Assembly (NCBI RefSeq): GCF_027942865.1 | Contig: NC_134507.1 | Location: 40,210,797 to 40,274,796, forward strand | Source of the DNA: Odontesthes bonariensis | Taxonomy: Eukaryota; Chordata; Actinopteri; Atheriniformes; Atherinopsidae | DNA length: 64,000 nucleotides | Direction: 5' to 3' | In this document: piece by piece, positions 10,830-21,950 of the stretch | Numbering within the stretch: the first letter of the stretch is position 1 | Layout: each line of letters begins with the position of its first letter | Made by a program: the position numbers and the translations under genes | The notes under the pieces: model-generated | Seen by the model: the letters and a program-made list of their open reading frames with translations, nothing else | Database searches by the model: none | What the model was told of the DNA's origin: nothing

Positions 10830-11162
10830 GGCTCGTTGGTCTAGGGGTATAGACGTTCTTTTATTCCTGCAGCTATCAGACTTTTTAACAACAGCTGTTG
10901 AGTGCGCTTTTTTAGTTGTTTTATGTGTCTTTACTTGTTGTGGTGATTCTTTGTGTGTTTTTATGATGGACTGTTTCTTGTTTCTTAGTTATTTTTAGCT
11001 CTTATTTATTTATTATGTGTTTGTCTATGTGTTCGTTATGTGCTGTGTGGATGACCAGGTGGCATTTAATTTCCCCATTGGGGATTAATAAAGTCTCTCA
11101 TTATCATTATTATCGCATTATGATTCTCGCTTAGGTCCCGGGTTCAAATCCCGGACGAGCCC
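10830..11162 (+). pseudogene. tRNA-Pro (AGG) pseudogene split by a LINE tail
   Basis: The first 20 nt of tRNA-Pro (GGCTCGTTGGTCTAGGGGTA) are at 10830-10849. The remainder resumes at about 11129 as ATGATTCTCGCTTAG. About 10 nt of the anticodon arm are then missing before GTCCCGGGTTC and the normal 3' end. The deletion falls between two AGG triplets, consistent with a short-homology deletion. Without the 3' side of the anticodon stem it cannot fold as a tRNA. Confidence 0.88.
10850..11128 (+). mobile_element. LINE 3' end inserted in tRNA gene
   Basis: The insert starts inside a LINE C-terminus (a frame reads RRSFIPAAIRLFNNSC, a common ORF2 ending). It finishes with TTCCCCATTGGGGATTAATA, an AATAAAG-like signal and a short TCATTAT repeat. 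It is about 280 bp and 5'-truncated. The clade (CR1/L2/Rex1-like) is not resolved. Confidence 0.6.
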
Positions 11163-11310
11163 TCCTACTTTAAGAAACCTATACGGAAAGCTTTTTGGTT
11201 AATGTTGGGTACCTTCCTTGATCTCAAATTTCTCTCTTTGCTCACCCAAATTGTTAATTAAGAATCTATAGGAAAATAAACTATCACCTCATTTGGAATA
11301 CAAACAAAAA

Positions 11311-11470
11311 GGTGATTGTAGATTTTAGGAGGAGCAGCAGTCAGCTGAACACCGTCTCCATCCTCGGCGAAGAGGTGGTTGAGGATAACAGATACCTGAG
11401 GGTTCACCTGGACAGCAGACTGGACTGGAAATGCAACTCTGAGGCGGTCTACAAGATGGGACATTCAGTA
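11311..11470 (+). mobile_element. LINE reverse-transcriptase C-terminal fragment
   Basis: A frame reads KKVIVDFRR, then SILGEEVVEDNRYLRVHLDSRLDW and YKMG. This matches the thumb-side region common in fish LINE ORF2 proteins (the 'VVDFRR ... YLGVHLD ... LDW' pattern). It lies downstream of the LINE tail in the split tRNA although it would be upstream in an intact element, so it is a separate fragment. Confidence 0.6.
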
Positions 11471-11610
11471 AACTATTCCTATAACTGTATATATGCAAAC
11501 TGAGTTGGCATGGGTTGGTGCACTAAACACATGTTACAGAGTTTAATATTTCTGCATCTTTTAGTAAAAACAGTAAAGAATGAGTGTATATTTCCAGCCA
11601 AATAATTATT

Positions 11611-12310
11611 GGCATAATAATAACTATGCCAAACCTATTGGCGGCAGTGTAGGGAAAGGAATAAAGCCATGCAAGCCAATCAAAATCCTCAGAATCGAGG
11701 ACTTTCCTCATGTGAAGACGGAGATAACGCGAGCCCCGTTTACACGATAGGAAGACGCAGATATTTTCCTGCGGTTTGGCCTCTCATTTACACCAAAACC
11801 CCGTTTTTATCACAGAAAACGATTATTTCTAAAACCTCCGGCCAAAGTGGAGATTTCTGATAACGCCGGTTATGTGTTGCTGTGTCAACTGGGAGAAACA
11901 GCGTTTTAGGTTCTTAAACGTCACATTATGCGCCAGAAAATGCTTAACGTCATGCGAGCGCCTTATGTTTACAGTTTGTTTGGCTACTGATCAGGATTAT
12001 CATGGATGATGTTAAAGTTCTACTAATTTTTACATTTGTGCAAACGATTCTGGCCTTATTGCATTTGCCACCCCAAACCTGCTCGCACAGTTCAAAATAG
12101 AGGAGCACCACTCTTCCGTGGCCGCTCCTGCATCCAGTATCCACTGACTGTCTATATTTCCCTCTTATTGCCTTCAGTTTTGTTGTGATATTTGCTCGCG
12201 TTATCTCCTCATTCACATGAGGAAAGTCCTCTGAGGATTTTGATTGGCTTGCATGGCTTTATTCCTTTCTCTACACTGCCGCCAATAGGTTTGGCAGAGT
12301 TATTATGGCG
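11611..12310. mobile_element. inverted-repeat element carrying a SANT/MADF-like ORF fragment
   Basis: The stretch at 11611-11730 reappears inverted at about 12190-12310, sharing AGCCAATCAAAATCCTC and GAGATAACGCGAGC. On the minus strand between the arms (12216-12055) a frame reads KLKAIRGKYRQSVDTG, then GHGRVVLLYFELCEQVWGG. I recognise this as the Myb/SANT-like domain of fish PIF/Harbinger-type transposons. Related terminal-looking sequence also occurs at 12390-12450, so the outer boundaries are uncertain. Confidence 0.5.
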
Positions 12311-12681
12311 CTTGACGGCGTATTTATGCGGGTTGATGTAAATTACAATTTTTTTGAAAACGATGTTCTGTGTACGATGTTATTATTGAAAACGGATGGG
12401 GGGAAATATTCGTTTCTCTAAATACCTGGCTATGTGTAAATGTGGCCTAAGACTACGTGTCAACTCGTGGACAACTATGTTAGTCCATTGTTGCCAGTTA
12501 ACTGCAGCCTTGCATTTTTCAGCAGCAGCTGTTACCGCTGAGCAATCAGTTCCCTCTGCACTGAGGATCATATGAAAGCAGCTCCTGCAGCTTCAGGTTA
12601 GTGTCACAGGGCTCTGAACTTTGTGTTAGTGCAGTTTGTCAGGAGCAGGTCCCAGGCAAGCTTTAATTATATTGCACCAGA

Positions 12682-13410
12682 ATGAGGTGAGTAACTTCTA
12701 GTCTATCCCAGTGCTTCTAAGTGGTGGCACTGAACCTCTGCTGCCTTAAATGTCTGAGGCAAGCAGAACCTCATTTGGTCGCAGCATTACACTATGAATA
12801 TACAGTTAAGCTCAACAGGACTGGGCATGTTAAGGGAAGGAGGTGGTTGGACCCCACTGGACTCTAAATGTACTCAGAACTTCATATGATGTCCCTGTTT
12901 TGCAGGGTTTTGTGGATTTCTTGTGTGCTGATTGGAAGCATCGCCTGCATTCCTGCACAAAGCGGTAAGCTGATCCCAATCAAATCTCAGCAACTAAAAA
13001 CAGTTTAAATTGACTTGGGGTGTAAATGGAAGGCTGGTCTTAATTCTGTTTCCTCACCCATGTATTCAGTTTATGGGCAAGATCTATCTAAGCCAACGTA
13101 TCAGAAACAAACTGGAACCAGTGGTTCTGGAGCACAGCAGCATGGCGCTCAGGGAGGTCAGTCTGGAGCTCCTGGCAGCAATTACCAGTTTGAAGATAGG
13201 AGCTGGAGCCTTTCATCTGACACCAGCGGCGAGGACGAGCCAGTCTTCACTCCTGTGGCTGACGAGGATCAAGTCTACACTTACAAATCTCGGTCCCGCT
13301 ACAACAAGAAGCGTGTGCTGTTCAGCCAGTTCCGCTACACCCCAACAGAATCTGAGCCAGACCACGGCAAAACATCTCAGTACAAGGTTCAAGTTCAGAG
13401 CGGCTTCTGA
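12682..13410 (+). CDS. small secreted protein 1, Gly/Ser/Tyr-rich (unrecognised family)
   Basis: Exons: 12682-12686 (ATGAG), 12906-12964, 13070-13410 (stop TGA). A non-coding 3' exon starts at 13495 with AATAAA at 13534-13539. Splice sites are GTGAGT/GCAG, GTAAGC/TCAG and GTGAGG/GCAG. The coding length of 405 nt gives 134 residues. Exons 1-2 encode a signal peptide (MRVLWISCVLIGSIACIPAQ). The mature part begins YGQDLSKPTYQKQTG, has a G/S/Q-rich stretch, then an acidic SGEDEPVFTPVADED and a basic, Tyr-rich tail YKSRSRYNKKRVLF. The exon plan matches the genes at 18.3 and 57.5 kb. Function unknown; a secreted structural role is only a guess. Confidence 0.72.
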
Positions 13411-13544
13411 GGATCTTTCTGGTGAGGCTCATTTTACTCTGCATGTGTGCTCTCTGTAGCTGCTGGTAGTTGACCGACTTTCTTTGTCTTGCAGATCTGC
13501 ATATTCTAGAGGCATCGCTGCTGCTACCGCTTGAATAAATGGCT

Positions 13545-14100
13545 TTAACTTGAATACCTTGTTGTTCCATCAAATGGCTCCTAGCCATCTCTGGGTCATC
13601 CAGTTGTGGGTTGGAGGGGATAGTTGAGGGCCTGACAGGTTGACATGACTTAATCCTATAAATAAGGTGTTGGCATTAATTTAAGGACAGTATCTGCTCA
13701 AAGATGAGCTTGTGACGGTCTCGACGGCTTCAGCTTGGAATGCATTCCCAACTAAAAAATGGCTGAAAAGCCAACTGCAGCTCTCTGACAGCAGTGGGTA
13801 AAGGTGTGGCCTTGAGCTCTATCAGAAGATTACACTGCTGCATATTGAGCTGAGGGGGAAACCTTTACACTGTGTAGCAATCCTCACCCTACAGCTCTGG
13901 GTAAGAGCAGACCCATCAGATGCTGGGGCCATGTGAAACCTGGACTGTATTTTCTGCAAGTCCATGACCGAGGATGGCTTCATATCTTGTGTGGTTGCAA
14001 AGGTCTTGTACTCTGAATACTTGTAATGAAGCTTGAGATTCACAAATCAAAAGGATGTGGCAGCTACTTTTAGTGAAGTGGCTTGGAAACCAAATTTATA
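13545..14100. other. intergenic between gene 1 and a hAT element
   Basis: No gene or clear repeat seen. Confidence 0.3.
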
Positions 14101-14108
14101 GGCTCAAT

Positions 14109-15313
14109 TAGTGATGTGGCGTTTGAAGCGAGGCCTCGGAGCATGTGTCGAGCAAAAAGGGGCGAGCCAGATGAAGCGTTGGTTCGAGGCTTGTATCGTT
14201 TCCATAAAAATCACGTGACTGATGACAAACGAGGCCTCGGATTCAGTGTACACGTCACTGATTCATTTTGAGCGTCACTATTGCATAAAAAGGGTTTGAA
14301 CCTTGCGGCACTTCGAGGGTTTTGAGTTGGCGTTTGGTATTGGTGAGAGGTAGAGTGTGCGTTGTATCAGAGTTAGTGGTTCAGTTATTATATCAGTCAT
14401 ATCATCTATTATTATTGTACTGCATTAGAATATATCGTAATTAGGTTAGAATAGTGTTAGAATAGTTATATAGGATATGAACCCTCGTTTTTCACGGGGG
14501 TTGCGTTCCAAAAAGAACCCGTGATAGGCGAAATCCGTGAAGTAGTAACCTTTTTTTTTACAAATAACTACTGTACTGTAAAATAATAATTTTAATCAAT
14601 ACGAACTGAAGGCTTCAAATTGCGGAGATCAGCACCGCGACCCGAGTCATTGGATTAGAACGGGAGAAAATGATTATGAAAAAAAAATACAAAGTAGGCT
14701 ACAGTAGGACAAATAGTGACTCGCGTGTATTTCACTGCTCTTCTGACTGAGCCGCTGCATCCTGACTCAGCGTTTTTTTTCTTCTAAAGCCCGCGGTGCA
14801 GTGTGTGTTTTTTCGAGAGAAGAACATAGTTATCGGTAGTTGCTGTCGCTCTTTTTTCTTCTGGGCATATTAAACCGCAACGTTATTGACACACATTTTT
14901 TAAAATAAAAACCAATAACTTATATTTGTCTTGTTGCCCATACTGCTCTGTTACAGTTTATTCCTGACTCCCGGTCCCATAAGCACTTTCATACTCCCAG
15001 TTCCATAAGCACTGTAGTCAGTGTACATCATTGATATATTTCATTCGAGTGATCAACACCATAGCACTCAATAATACTTCCATATATGCAGTTTTCACAC
15101 ATTTATTTTCATTGAGACACAGTGACAACAATTGTTTATTTTATATTGCAGGATGCTCTAACTCAGGGTTAATTTAGTCTGTCATATATTCCTTTTGCAC
15201 AGCAGGTGTCACTAGAGAGACCATTTCAATGAGGCTTCGGGTAATGAACCTTTTGGCGAACCTTTGGGCTGGAAAGCCTCATTGGTTCACAAAGCCTCAT
15301 TTTGCCATCACTA
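14109..15313. mobile_element. hAT-superfamily non-autonomous element (1205 bp)
   Basis: It starts TAGTGATG and ends CATCACTA, flanked by a perfect 8-bp TSD GGCTCAAT at 14101-14108 and 15314-15321. An 8-bp duplication plus TAG...CTA ends are hallmarks of hAT transposons. No transposase ORF is present. A second repeat-like segment, CCTCGTTTTTCACGGGGG near 14480, suggests a nested element. Confidence 0.88.
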
Positions 15314-15474
15314 GGCTCAATGTTGTCACTTACCATGTCACTACCTGGAAGTAAGTTGGCTCAGGTGGTGGGGGCAAACATCTAGTGGAGGACCCTGTTC
15401 ATGACATCTTAAACACGAAGCATTTTTTTTTTCTTCATATTATTAAATCTATACATTACCATTGAGGTTGGGTC

Positions 15475-15735
15475 ATGGAAACTGAAAGGAGCTTCTCAGC
15501 CTCAATTGTAGAGGTGTGGCCAGAAGGTCATCATTGCCTATCAGGACAGTAGCATAGGACCTGCTTGTGAATATTAGCATGTAGGGAAAATTAAAGCTGA
15601 AGAAAAAGGCCTTTTGTGTTTGGTTGTTCAGGAGGTTGACCTGAAGCAGGTACCAGGTGGCCAAAAGGGCTACATCATCAGTAGCTGCTCAAGCTAAAAT
15701 TCAGGTATGGGAAGAATTTGTCATCTGTTCCCATT
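15475..15735 (+). mobile_element. RTE-like LINE ORF2 fragment
   Basis: At 15645-15722 a frame reads YQVAKRATSSVAAQAKIQV followed by WEEF. This matches a linker before the RT domain in fish RTE-type LINEs ('YRLAKRAAA...AKTRVWEEFGEAM', from memory). The rest is frame-broken. Confidence 0.55.
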
Positions 15736-15779
15736 TCTTTAGTTGCATCTATAAAATAACAGTTTGACATGCATGAAAT

Positions 15780-16010
15780 AGCATTTTTGCAGAAAAAAGG
15801 TGATTCCCTGAGATGCATCTGTACCTTCAGCTGTTCAATGAAGCCTCATCAGAAATGGTCTCCATGGAAGGGTGGCTGTAAAGAAGCCGTTCTTAAGGAG
15901 GGGAAACGGGGAGAAAAGGCTGAGCTATGCCTAATGACACAAGAAGTGGACTGAAAATCAGTGGCATCAGGTCTGATGGAGGGATGAATCCTCCCCAGAG
16001 CCCGGGGAGG
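15780..16010 (+). mobile_element. Tc1/mariner transposase remnant
   Basis: The segment around 15880-15990 (GTAAAGAAGCCGTTCTTAAG, GAGAAAAGGCTGAG, AGAAGTGGACTGAAAATCAG) resembles the part of Tc1-like transposase encoding 'KPFL..GN..K...A..W..ENQW'. Frames are broken and neither terminal repeat was found. Confidence 0.45.
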
Positions 16011-16466
16011 GTTAGAATAAATATGTTAAATAAATGAATAAATCCAACAACTCTCGTGGATTCTGTTCATTACATCAGATTTTACAGATCGAACATCTAT
16101 TTTGTTTTACATTTGGATGCAAGAAGACGAGCCAGGTGTTGGAATATATTCAGTTAAGTTGTGAGCTGTACAACCACACAGTGGACTGTGCACAAAAGCA
16201 TTCACTATCCTGTCTGGAACATGAACAAACATGTCTGAATAATACTGGGCATAATGCAACATCAAATGTTCCATCTATATGTGAGAATCAGATGTCTTAC
16301 CTGGTCGTCCCTATAGCAAATGTCCCTAATTGACATAATTAAAAGAAAAACTTCTGTGAACTTGTTTCCACACTTTAAGTCACTCACATTGTTAACTGCA
16401 GGTTGCAGTTTAAATATGAATATGATTAAGTCTGGTCTTTGTTGGATTTTATGTTTGTTGAAATTA

Positions 16467-16893
16467 CAGCAATACTATGTAACTTCTCAAAAAGCCCATT
16501 ATGGAGCTCCCCCTACAGGCTTGGAGGTAATGTCCGGTCTCTTGCTTTGTCGGCCTCTCTCTTTCTCTTCCTTGCTTCATCAGTCAACGTCTTCTTCTGT
16601 TTCTTCGGTGCCTCTCCTATATGGATCGTGCTGACAATGTTGCGCTAGCTTAGCCTTATACTTGGGAGCGTGAGAGGGGTCTATTTGTTTTTGCGGTAGG
16701 TGTGCCAGAAAGCAAGTCAAAGTACTTCCTCTCAGCTCCCGGGCCGGTCCAGCAAAGTTACATAGCGCAGTTATTCCAACTCAGACCCCCGAAGGGCATA
16801 GGAGACAAGCCAATCGTAATATTAAAACTCATTCTAGCCGCACAATTTTTTTCAAGCTGTTATTTTAAGGTAGAAATGTTACATAGTATTGCT
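16467..16893. mobile_element. MITE with 15-bp terminal inverted repeats
   Basis: The ends read AGCAATACTATGTAAC and its complement GTTACATAGTATTGCT, with TTA on both sides (16464-16466 and 16894-16896). A 3-bp TTA TSD would fit PIF/Harbinger, but the first base of the left end is ambiguous. It has no coding capacity. Confidence 0.6.
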
Positions 16894-16896
16894 TTA

Positions 16897-18160
16897 ATTA
16901 TGAGGACAGATGATGTGAACTACTGTAACAAATGTTAGTTTTCAGAATTAAAACAACTTGGGCATATAAATATTCTCATTTTCATAATTAAATATGAAGT
17001 TCAGGTGTGACGTCAACATTTTACAGTAAAAAAAAGACTTTCTCAGAAACTTAGACCCATATTAAAAAAGAGCATTATTCAAATAGACGCATTTTCCCTT
17101 TTAAATGAGTTAAAAATGTAACTTTAACTTCAGTGTATTTTCAGTACAGTTCCACCTCACTGATGGCTGGTAAAGCCTCCACAGTACAAAGAACAGAAAA
17201 CAGTCGCCTACAGACTATAAAGTGCTCAAATGTCACATTTCCCATGTTGGAAGTTTGTTGTGTCACAGGGAGTCTGTGGGAGTTTGTGGTTGTTCTCACA
17301 AGGCAACAAGTTTTCAGGAGGAATGATGGAAATCCACAGAAATTGTCAAGACAAATTTGAGAAACACTTCCAGATATGAACAAAATGATGGCACAAGGTG
17401 CTTTAAACATTTAACCTCTGTTATGTCCTGTTTAATCAAGTTCATCTGAAATAAATCTAAGATCTCCTCCATATCACTTAATAAAAGAGCAGCTCTGCAT
17501 CATGTTGTCTCACGTTTCTACATCTCAGCTCAGATATTAATCTGAGCTTTAAACATCTCAGAGTGCGCAGAAGGCAGTTAGCGTGACTTTAGTAAGAATC
17601 CACCCTCTGCTATGTTCCAAACACATCCATGCTTCAAGATCCTCTGAATGAGAGAGCTGCAGAGTTCCTTATTCCTGCCAAGGAGTCAACATTATTTTAG
17701 AGTTATTTCCAGAACTCAGCAGGTTAACTTACTAAGACTCCAGTCTTATGTCACGCTGAGCTCACTTTTTTCCCCTTGAAGCCCAACTAGCAGCTCCCAC
17801 TAGTGAAGTGGACAAGTGATGTGTTGGACCCCAATTTCATGACTGTGACGTGTTTGTGACGTATTAGAACTGAGGTTATAACCTGGAGTCCTTCAGACCA
17901 AATCTCTGTCACTCCCCTCACACTCCCCAGCCAGAGATTAGGGGCCCACAGTGATCTGCAGGACTTTGGTCCAGATGTTTAACACCGTATCTGACCAAGC
18001 GTAATTCACCTTCTTTAAAACATCCCATGTTCATTCCTCACATGTTGCAACAAACCTTTTTAAATATCAGAAGTGTTCATTTTCAGAGCTGAATTGAATG
18101 CAGCACGATCTGACTGGGTCCCAGGTGAGGTTTATGAGTGTAATTAGAGCAGGTAGTGCA
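16897..18160. other. intergenic upstream of gene 2
   Basis: No convincing gene. It ends in the promoter of the gene at 18288. Confidence 0.3.
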
Positions 18161-18164
18161 CCAA

Positions 18165-18170
18165 TATAAA
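18165..18170 (+). promoter_or_regulatory. TATA box of gene 2
   Basis: TATAAA about 120 bp upstream of the gene 2 start codon, in context CCAATATAAAGTC. The distance suits a start site near 18195 and a 5'UTR of about 90 nt. Confidence 0.55.
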
Positions 18171-18287
18171 GTCAGCTGCAGCCTCAGATGAGTTACAGCA
18201 CAAATCTTCTCTCAACAGCAGTTACTAGATTGCTGTTTTTGACCAGTTTTATCTGAATTGTGTTGCTTCTGTTTTGTTTTGTTCAAC

Positions 18288-19158
18288 ATGTTGTTTAAGG
18301 TTTTCTTCAGGTGAGTCTTTATGTTTAATGGTTTAGGTTTTTGTTCTCCTATATACTAAAGTTTCTTTCTTTTCTTTTGAAATCCAAATAGCATTTCCTG
18401 GCTTTGTGTCCTGCTCTTCAGCATTGGAACATGTTATCCCCCCAGAAAAGCAAGTATATCAACATTTAGGTGCACTTTATATAAAGGCAGCCAACATGGG
18501 AAGTTGTTTAGTCTGGACATGCTCAACCCATGATGTTGGTAGGAATGAGAGGGAAGAGGGTCTGCAACTATATTGAACATGCAGCACCAAATCTTCCAAT
18601 ATATTAGACTTGAGGTTTAATGACCCACTTGAACTGCAAATACTCCTTTAGGTTTGTTTTTTTTTTTTTATAGTTACTAAACATATTGGCAGTGATACAG
18701 AAGCTACTGACAGCACGACTAACCATGCTGTCATACTTTGCTTCAACTAATTTCTGGGCTCAGGTCAAAACAGTGGATCCTCTGGCTCTGGTAGTAGCAC
18801 GTCGGGCTACGGCAGCGTCTCCTCTGGGTCTGGCAGCGGCTTCTCTGGGTCTGGCTACGGCAGCGGCTCCTCTGGGTCTAATGCTGGCTTTACTGCGCAG
18901 GACGCAGACTTTGCCCGTTTCCTTGCTGCCCTAATGAACTTGAAGATCGACAGTTCTTTCCCACAGTTTGCCTGGACCTCCGACCAGGTCCCTAAGGACA
19001 CATCAGAGATGCGCACTGTATACCCTTCATCCCACGTCGTCCAGTCCAGCAATGGCTACCAACGAGCCCGCGACTCCAGTTCGTACGCCAAATACTCCCA
19101 AGATGCTTTTGACCACTTTGATGCCAAGACTGGGTCTAAAGGGCAGAAGTTGTACTAA
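18288..19158 (+). CDS. small secreted protein 2, Gly/Ser-repeat protein (unrecognised family)
   Basis: Exons: 18288-18310, 18392-18453, 18764-19158 (stop TAA). A 3'UTR exon starts at 19229 with AATAAA at 19282-19287. The coding length of 480 nt gives 159 residues. Exons 1-2 encode a signal peptide (MLFKVFFSISWLCVLLFSIG, then TCYPPRK). The mature protein opens with SG repeats (GSSGSGSSTSGYGSVSSGSG) and has a more regular C-terminal half, with FARFLAALMNLKID, SSFPQFAWTSDQVP and SYAKYSQDAFDHFD. The exon 2 donor is a choice: GTATAT at 18454 keeps phase 1 and the frame, whereas the nearby GC at 18450 would break it. Role unknown. Confidence 0.68.
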
Positions 19159-19289
19159 GGTAAAGCTGGACTAGTGTCTGAAGTATTGAGACTCCTGTGT
19201 CAATACTGACCCCTTCTGTTTTCTGCAGGTGACTCATGGACACCTACATGGAGATTCCAACATGTGGCTGAGCTCTGGCAAAATAAACT

Positions 19290-20395
19290 TGACCAATAAT
19301 ACGTGGTCTGTGTATTGAATACTTGATCTCAAGGTTTGTTTTCACTTCATAGAAGATTTGAGTCTTCACCACACCCACTGAGGCTGACTCTGCTTTTGAA
19401 GGGCAAACTGAATACTTCTGCTTTAAATTCCACCACTACATGTTTCCTTCTCCTCATGGTTGAATTGCATTACACAAACCCAGACCAAAATAACTTGATG
19501 AAGCTCAATACAGTGGCCCTGCTTGCCCTTGCACCATGAAGGTGTTTCAGTTAAAGCTGCACTCGCTGGCCTTTTCCAAGCTTTAATTGCATGTGACTCA
19601 TTAGCCTATGCTACGTAGCCTTGCCCCTCTGCTTAGCACCACTTTGTCTTCTGTGTGCCTCATCAGAGCCATACATCCCTCTTAACCAACTGTCTCGACC
19701 TGCCCTCTGTGTGTGCGGCCTTTATTCATCTCACCTGGGACACCAGCTGGAGGGCTTATGCCACTGTGCTTCATACAGACTCTGTCCTGAACATGGCATC
19801 ATCGCATCTTCCCATGTTGGGATTTTCATCCTACACAAGACTTAAATCTCTCCTGCATTTGTTTTCCTGACTCTACCACCTGACGTGCACACATGTGGAC
19901 GATGCATTCTCAAATGCCCTTGGGTGTAAAGCTACATGATCAATTTGGAGCTGGAAGCTGACACCCCCTCTACCTTTAAGATTATGCCTCAAACTTTGTT
20001 TAAATCAGAACAATGGCTAGGATTCCAATATCAGCATTTTCCTCCTGCTGGGTGAAGACAAAATTACATGCAGTTCAGATCAGTAAAATGTATCAAATCT
20101 GATAACCGGGACGTCTTATGTGCAGCTGTTTACTTTTCTGTGCGCATCTACATATACCTTTATAGTGCAAAGTGCTGTGGGATTAATTGCATTTTACACA
20201 TTACAAGAACTTAGTTTTGGTCCCTTCATTGTGTTAGCACATGGCTTGATGTCATTTCCCGTTGGTATTTTCTCATGGCACGTTGAATTGGTTTTGGTCA
20301 AAGGGTTGCACGTGTGTTGAGGGACACAACTCGCTGTGAAGGAAATGTGTTGATAGAACAAGAATATGTATCAAAAAATAAAACGTGTCAAAAAC
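19290..20395. other. intergenic, nothing recognised
   Basis: Low-complexity-free sequence without a supportable gene. Short ORFs here overlap in several frames and lack family features. Confidence 0.3.
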
Positions 20396-20399
20396 TGAC

Positions 20400-20444
20400 T
20401 TTAGCTTCAGAGATCGGGCGTGTTTAGGGCGGTGTGGCTGTACG
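20400..20444 (-). pseudogene. 5S rRNA fragment
   Basis: On the minus strand it matches the 5' third of 5S rRNA (ACAGCCACACCGCCCT, then ACACGCCCGATCTC). It skips about 11 nt between the two GATCTC repeats of 5S, resumes with GAAGCTAA and then stops. The internal control region is lost. Confidence 0.7.
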
Positions 20445-20524
20445 CGAGAGAAGTGGTCACAAACAAGCTTTTTATAGATGCAGAAACATCTATTATTGTA
20501 TTCTGACTTCAAAATAGAACTATA

Positions 20525-20755
20525 CTGTTTAAAAAAGACGCAGTGTATGAGGATGTTATTAAATTAAGCTTCCTTGGTTTCTCTGTATAATAACGATGAA
20601 CACAAAACTACACACAAGAAACAGAGGAGCTTGACAGACACTAAGTTATCTGAGAGTCCCATTTTCAGCTGCAGAGAACAATCACATCAGGGAAGTCAAT
20701 GTGCAGGCTCAACATAAGCCTCTCAAGCCAACTCTCTGGTAAAATAGAGGAATCT
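20525..20755 (+). repeat. dispersed repeat, copy A
   Basis: The reverse complement of 51695-51930: both contain GCCAACTCTCTGGTAAAAT, GCAGAGAACAATCACATCAG and AACAGAGGAGCTTGACAGAC, or close variants. Both copies lie beside 5S-like sequence. Family unknown. Confidence 0.65.
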
Positions 20756-20768
20756 CTTCGCTCTACAG

Positions 20769-20784
20769 CCTGCAGGGGGCGCTG
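20769..20784 (+). promoter_or_regulatory. CTCF-like motif
   Basis: CCTGCAGGGGGCGCTG closely fits the vertebrate CTCF core (CC-N-S-NAGGGGGCGC). Motif match only; occupancy is unknown. Confidence 0.4.
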
Positions 20785-20789
20785 ACCTA

Positions 20790-21950
20790 CAATAAAATCA
20801 CTTCACGGGAAGATTTTTGGAACAAATTCTTTAGAAACTGAAGGCGACAAATCTACGATGATCTTTACAATCACACAGTCTTAAAGTGGAGCTTCTTCTT
20901 ATGTTTCTATGCAGCTGAGCACTCACATCACGATGACTGACTAGTGAAGAAATACTGCTCTTCACCACATTTTATTTCACATCCAATAAGGTTTAAAGTT
21001 CACATTTTTTCAGCTTTGATGCTGCTTCCCGTCATCAAAACCCGGGCATCTGGTGTGCAATTTAATGCAGTAAACACACGCGAGTCCATTCTTCCAGATA
21101 TACCCAAAACACTCGTGGTATAAAGATATAGACTTTAGACACCCAAATCATGCTCTAAAAGCACAGGTGGGAAAAACAAAGTTATTTTAACATAATATGT
21201 CCCCTTTAAGACTTTCTCTGAGCATCTCATGGATTTTCAGGGCTTGTGACTTTATAGAGCATTTTTCAAGCAAAATGTAACTCAATGTTTGATATAGCAA
21301 TTAAAAAGGACAAACATGGAATGAAACAAAATACAAGGATTGTTAAATGACCACACTAATAAAAGCATTTGCAGAAAACAGTAAAATATTGACTCAGCAA
21401 TAAAAACAAACTTTGTACAAGACATGAAAAGAGCACATTAAAACAAGGCCAACAGGCCAATTGAGGAATCTATGGAGGCTTAAAATTCAAAAGATAGTTT
21501 TTATATATTTTCATTGACAAACCAGTCTTCAAATAAAATTTATTTTTCTTAAATGGCATCAGCAACACATCCTCTCGCTTAGAGTTTCTCCAACATCATT
21601 CCTGGACCCCTTATGAGCAAAAACTGCTGGATAGAAATTTGAAAGCTAGATGAGGAGCTGGGTACTGGGAGAGCACCATCAGTTCTACCAATACTTTGTT
21701 CAGTGAGTTAGAGCAGAATAGCAAATGAAAGATTTCACGTTTACTCAGTAAACCATGTACACTTCCAACTGTACAAGGACTGGATAAAGCTTACCCAGGA
21801 TACCAACTAGGAAATTTGACTTCCCATTTAGAAGTTGTAAATTCAGAGGATGCAACATCAATAGGCATGTTCTGGCACAACTGCAGAACCTGCCATTACA
21901 GAGTGGAAAGGCAACAAGTTGCCTATTAAAGCACAATAGTAGAGTGGTAC
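20790..21950. other. intergenic, nothing recognised
   Basis: AT-rich, without a supportable gene or repeat boundary. Confidence 0.3.

Larger units (their letters stand above)
10610..11266 (+). repeat. direct copy of the 380-778 tRNA-linked unit
   Basis: The flanks of this copy match those of the tRNA at 605 closely, on the left at 10618-10829 and on the right at 11163-11266. The copy differs mainly by an insertion into its tRNA gene. The inverted right arm seen at 807-893 is absent here. Confidence 0.8.

Noticed and set aside
10860-11128. Possible tRNA intron
   Set aside because: The insert is a 280-bp LINE tail located in the D arm, not at the canonical 37/38 position, and the anticodon stem is deleted.
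13010-13459. 149-codon ORF overlapping gene 1 exon 3
   Set aside because: Out-of-frame shadow; the exon structure and signal peptide support the other frame.
16034-16333. 99-codon Cys-containing ORF
   Set aside because: No signal peptide or recognisable domain, no splice context, and it sits next to transposon debris.
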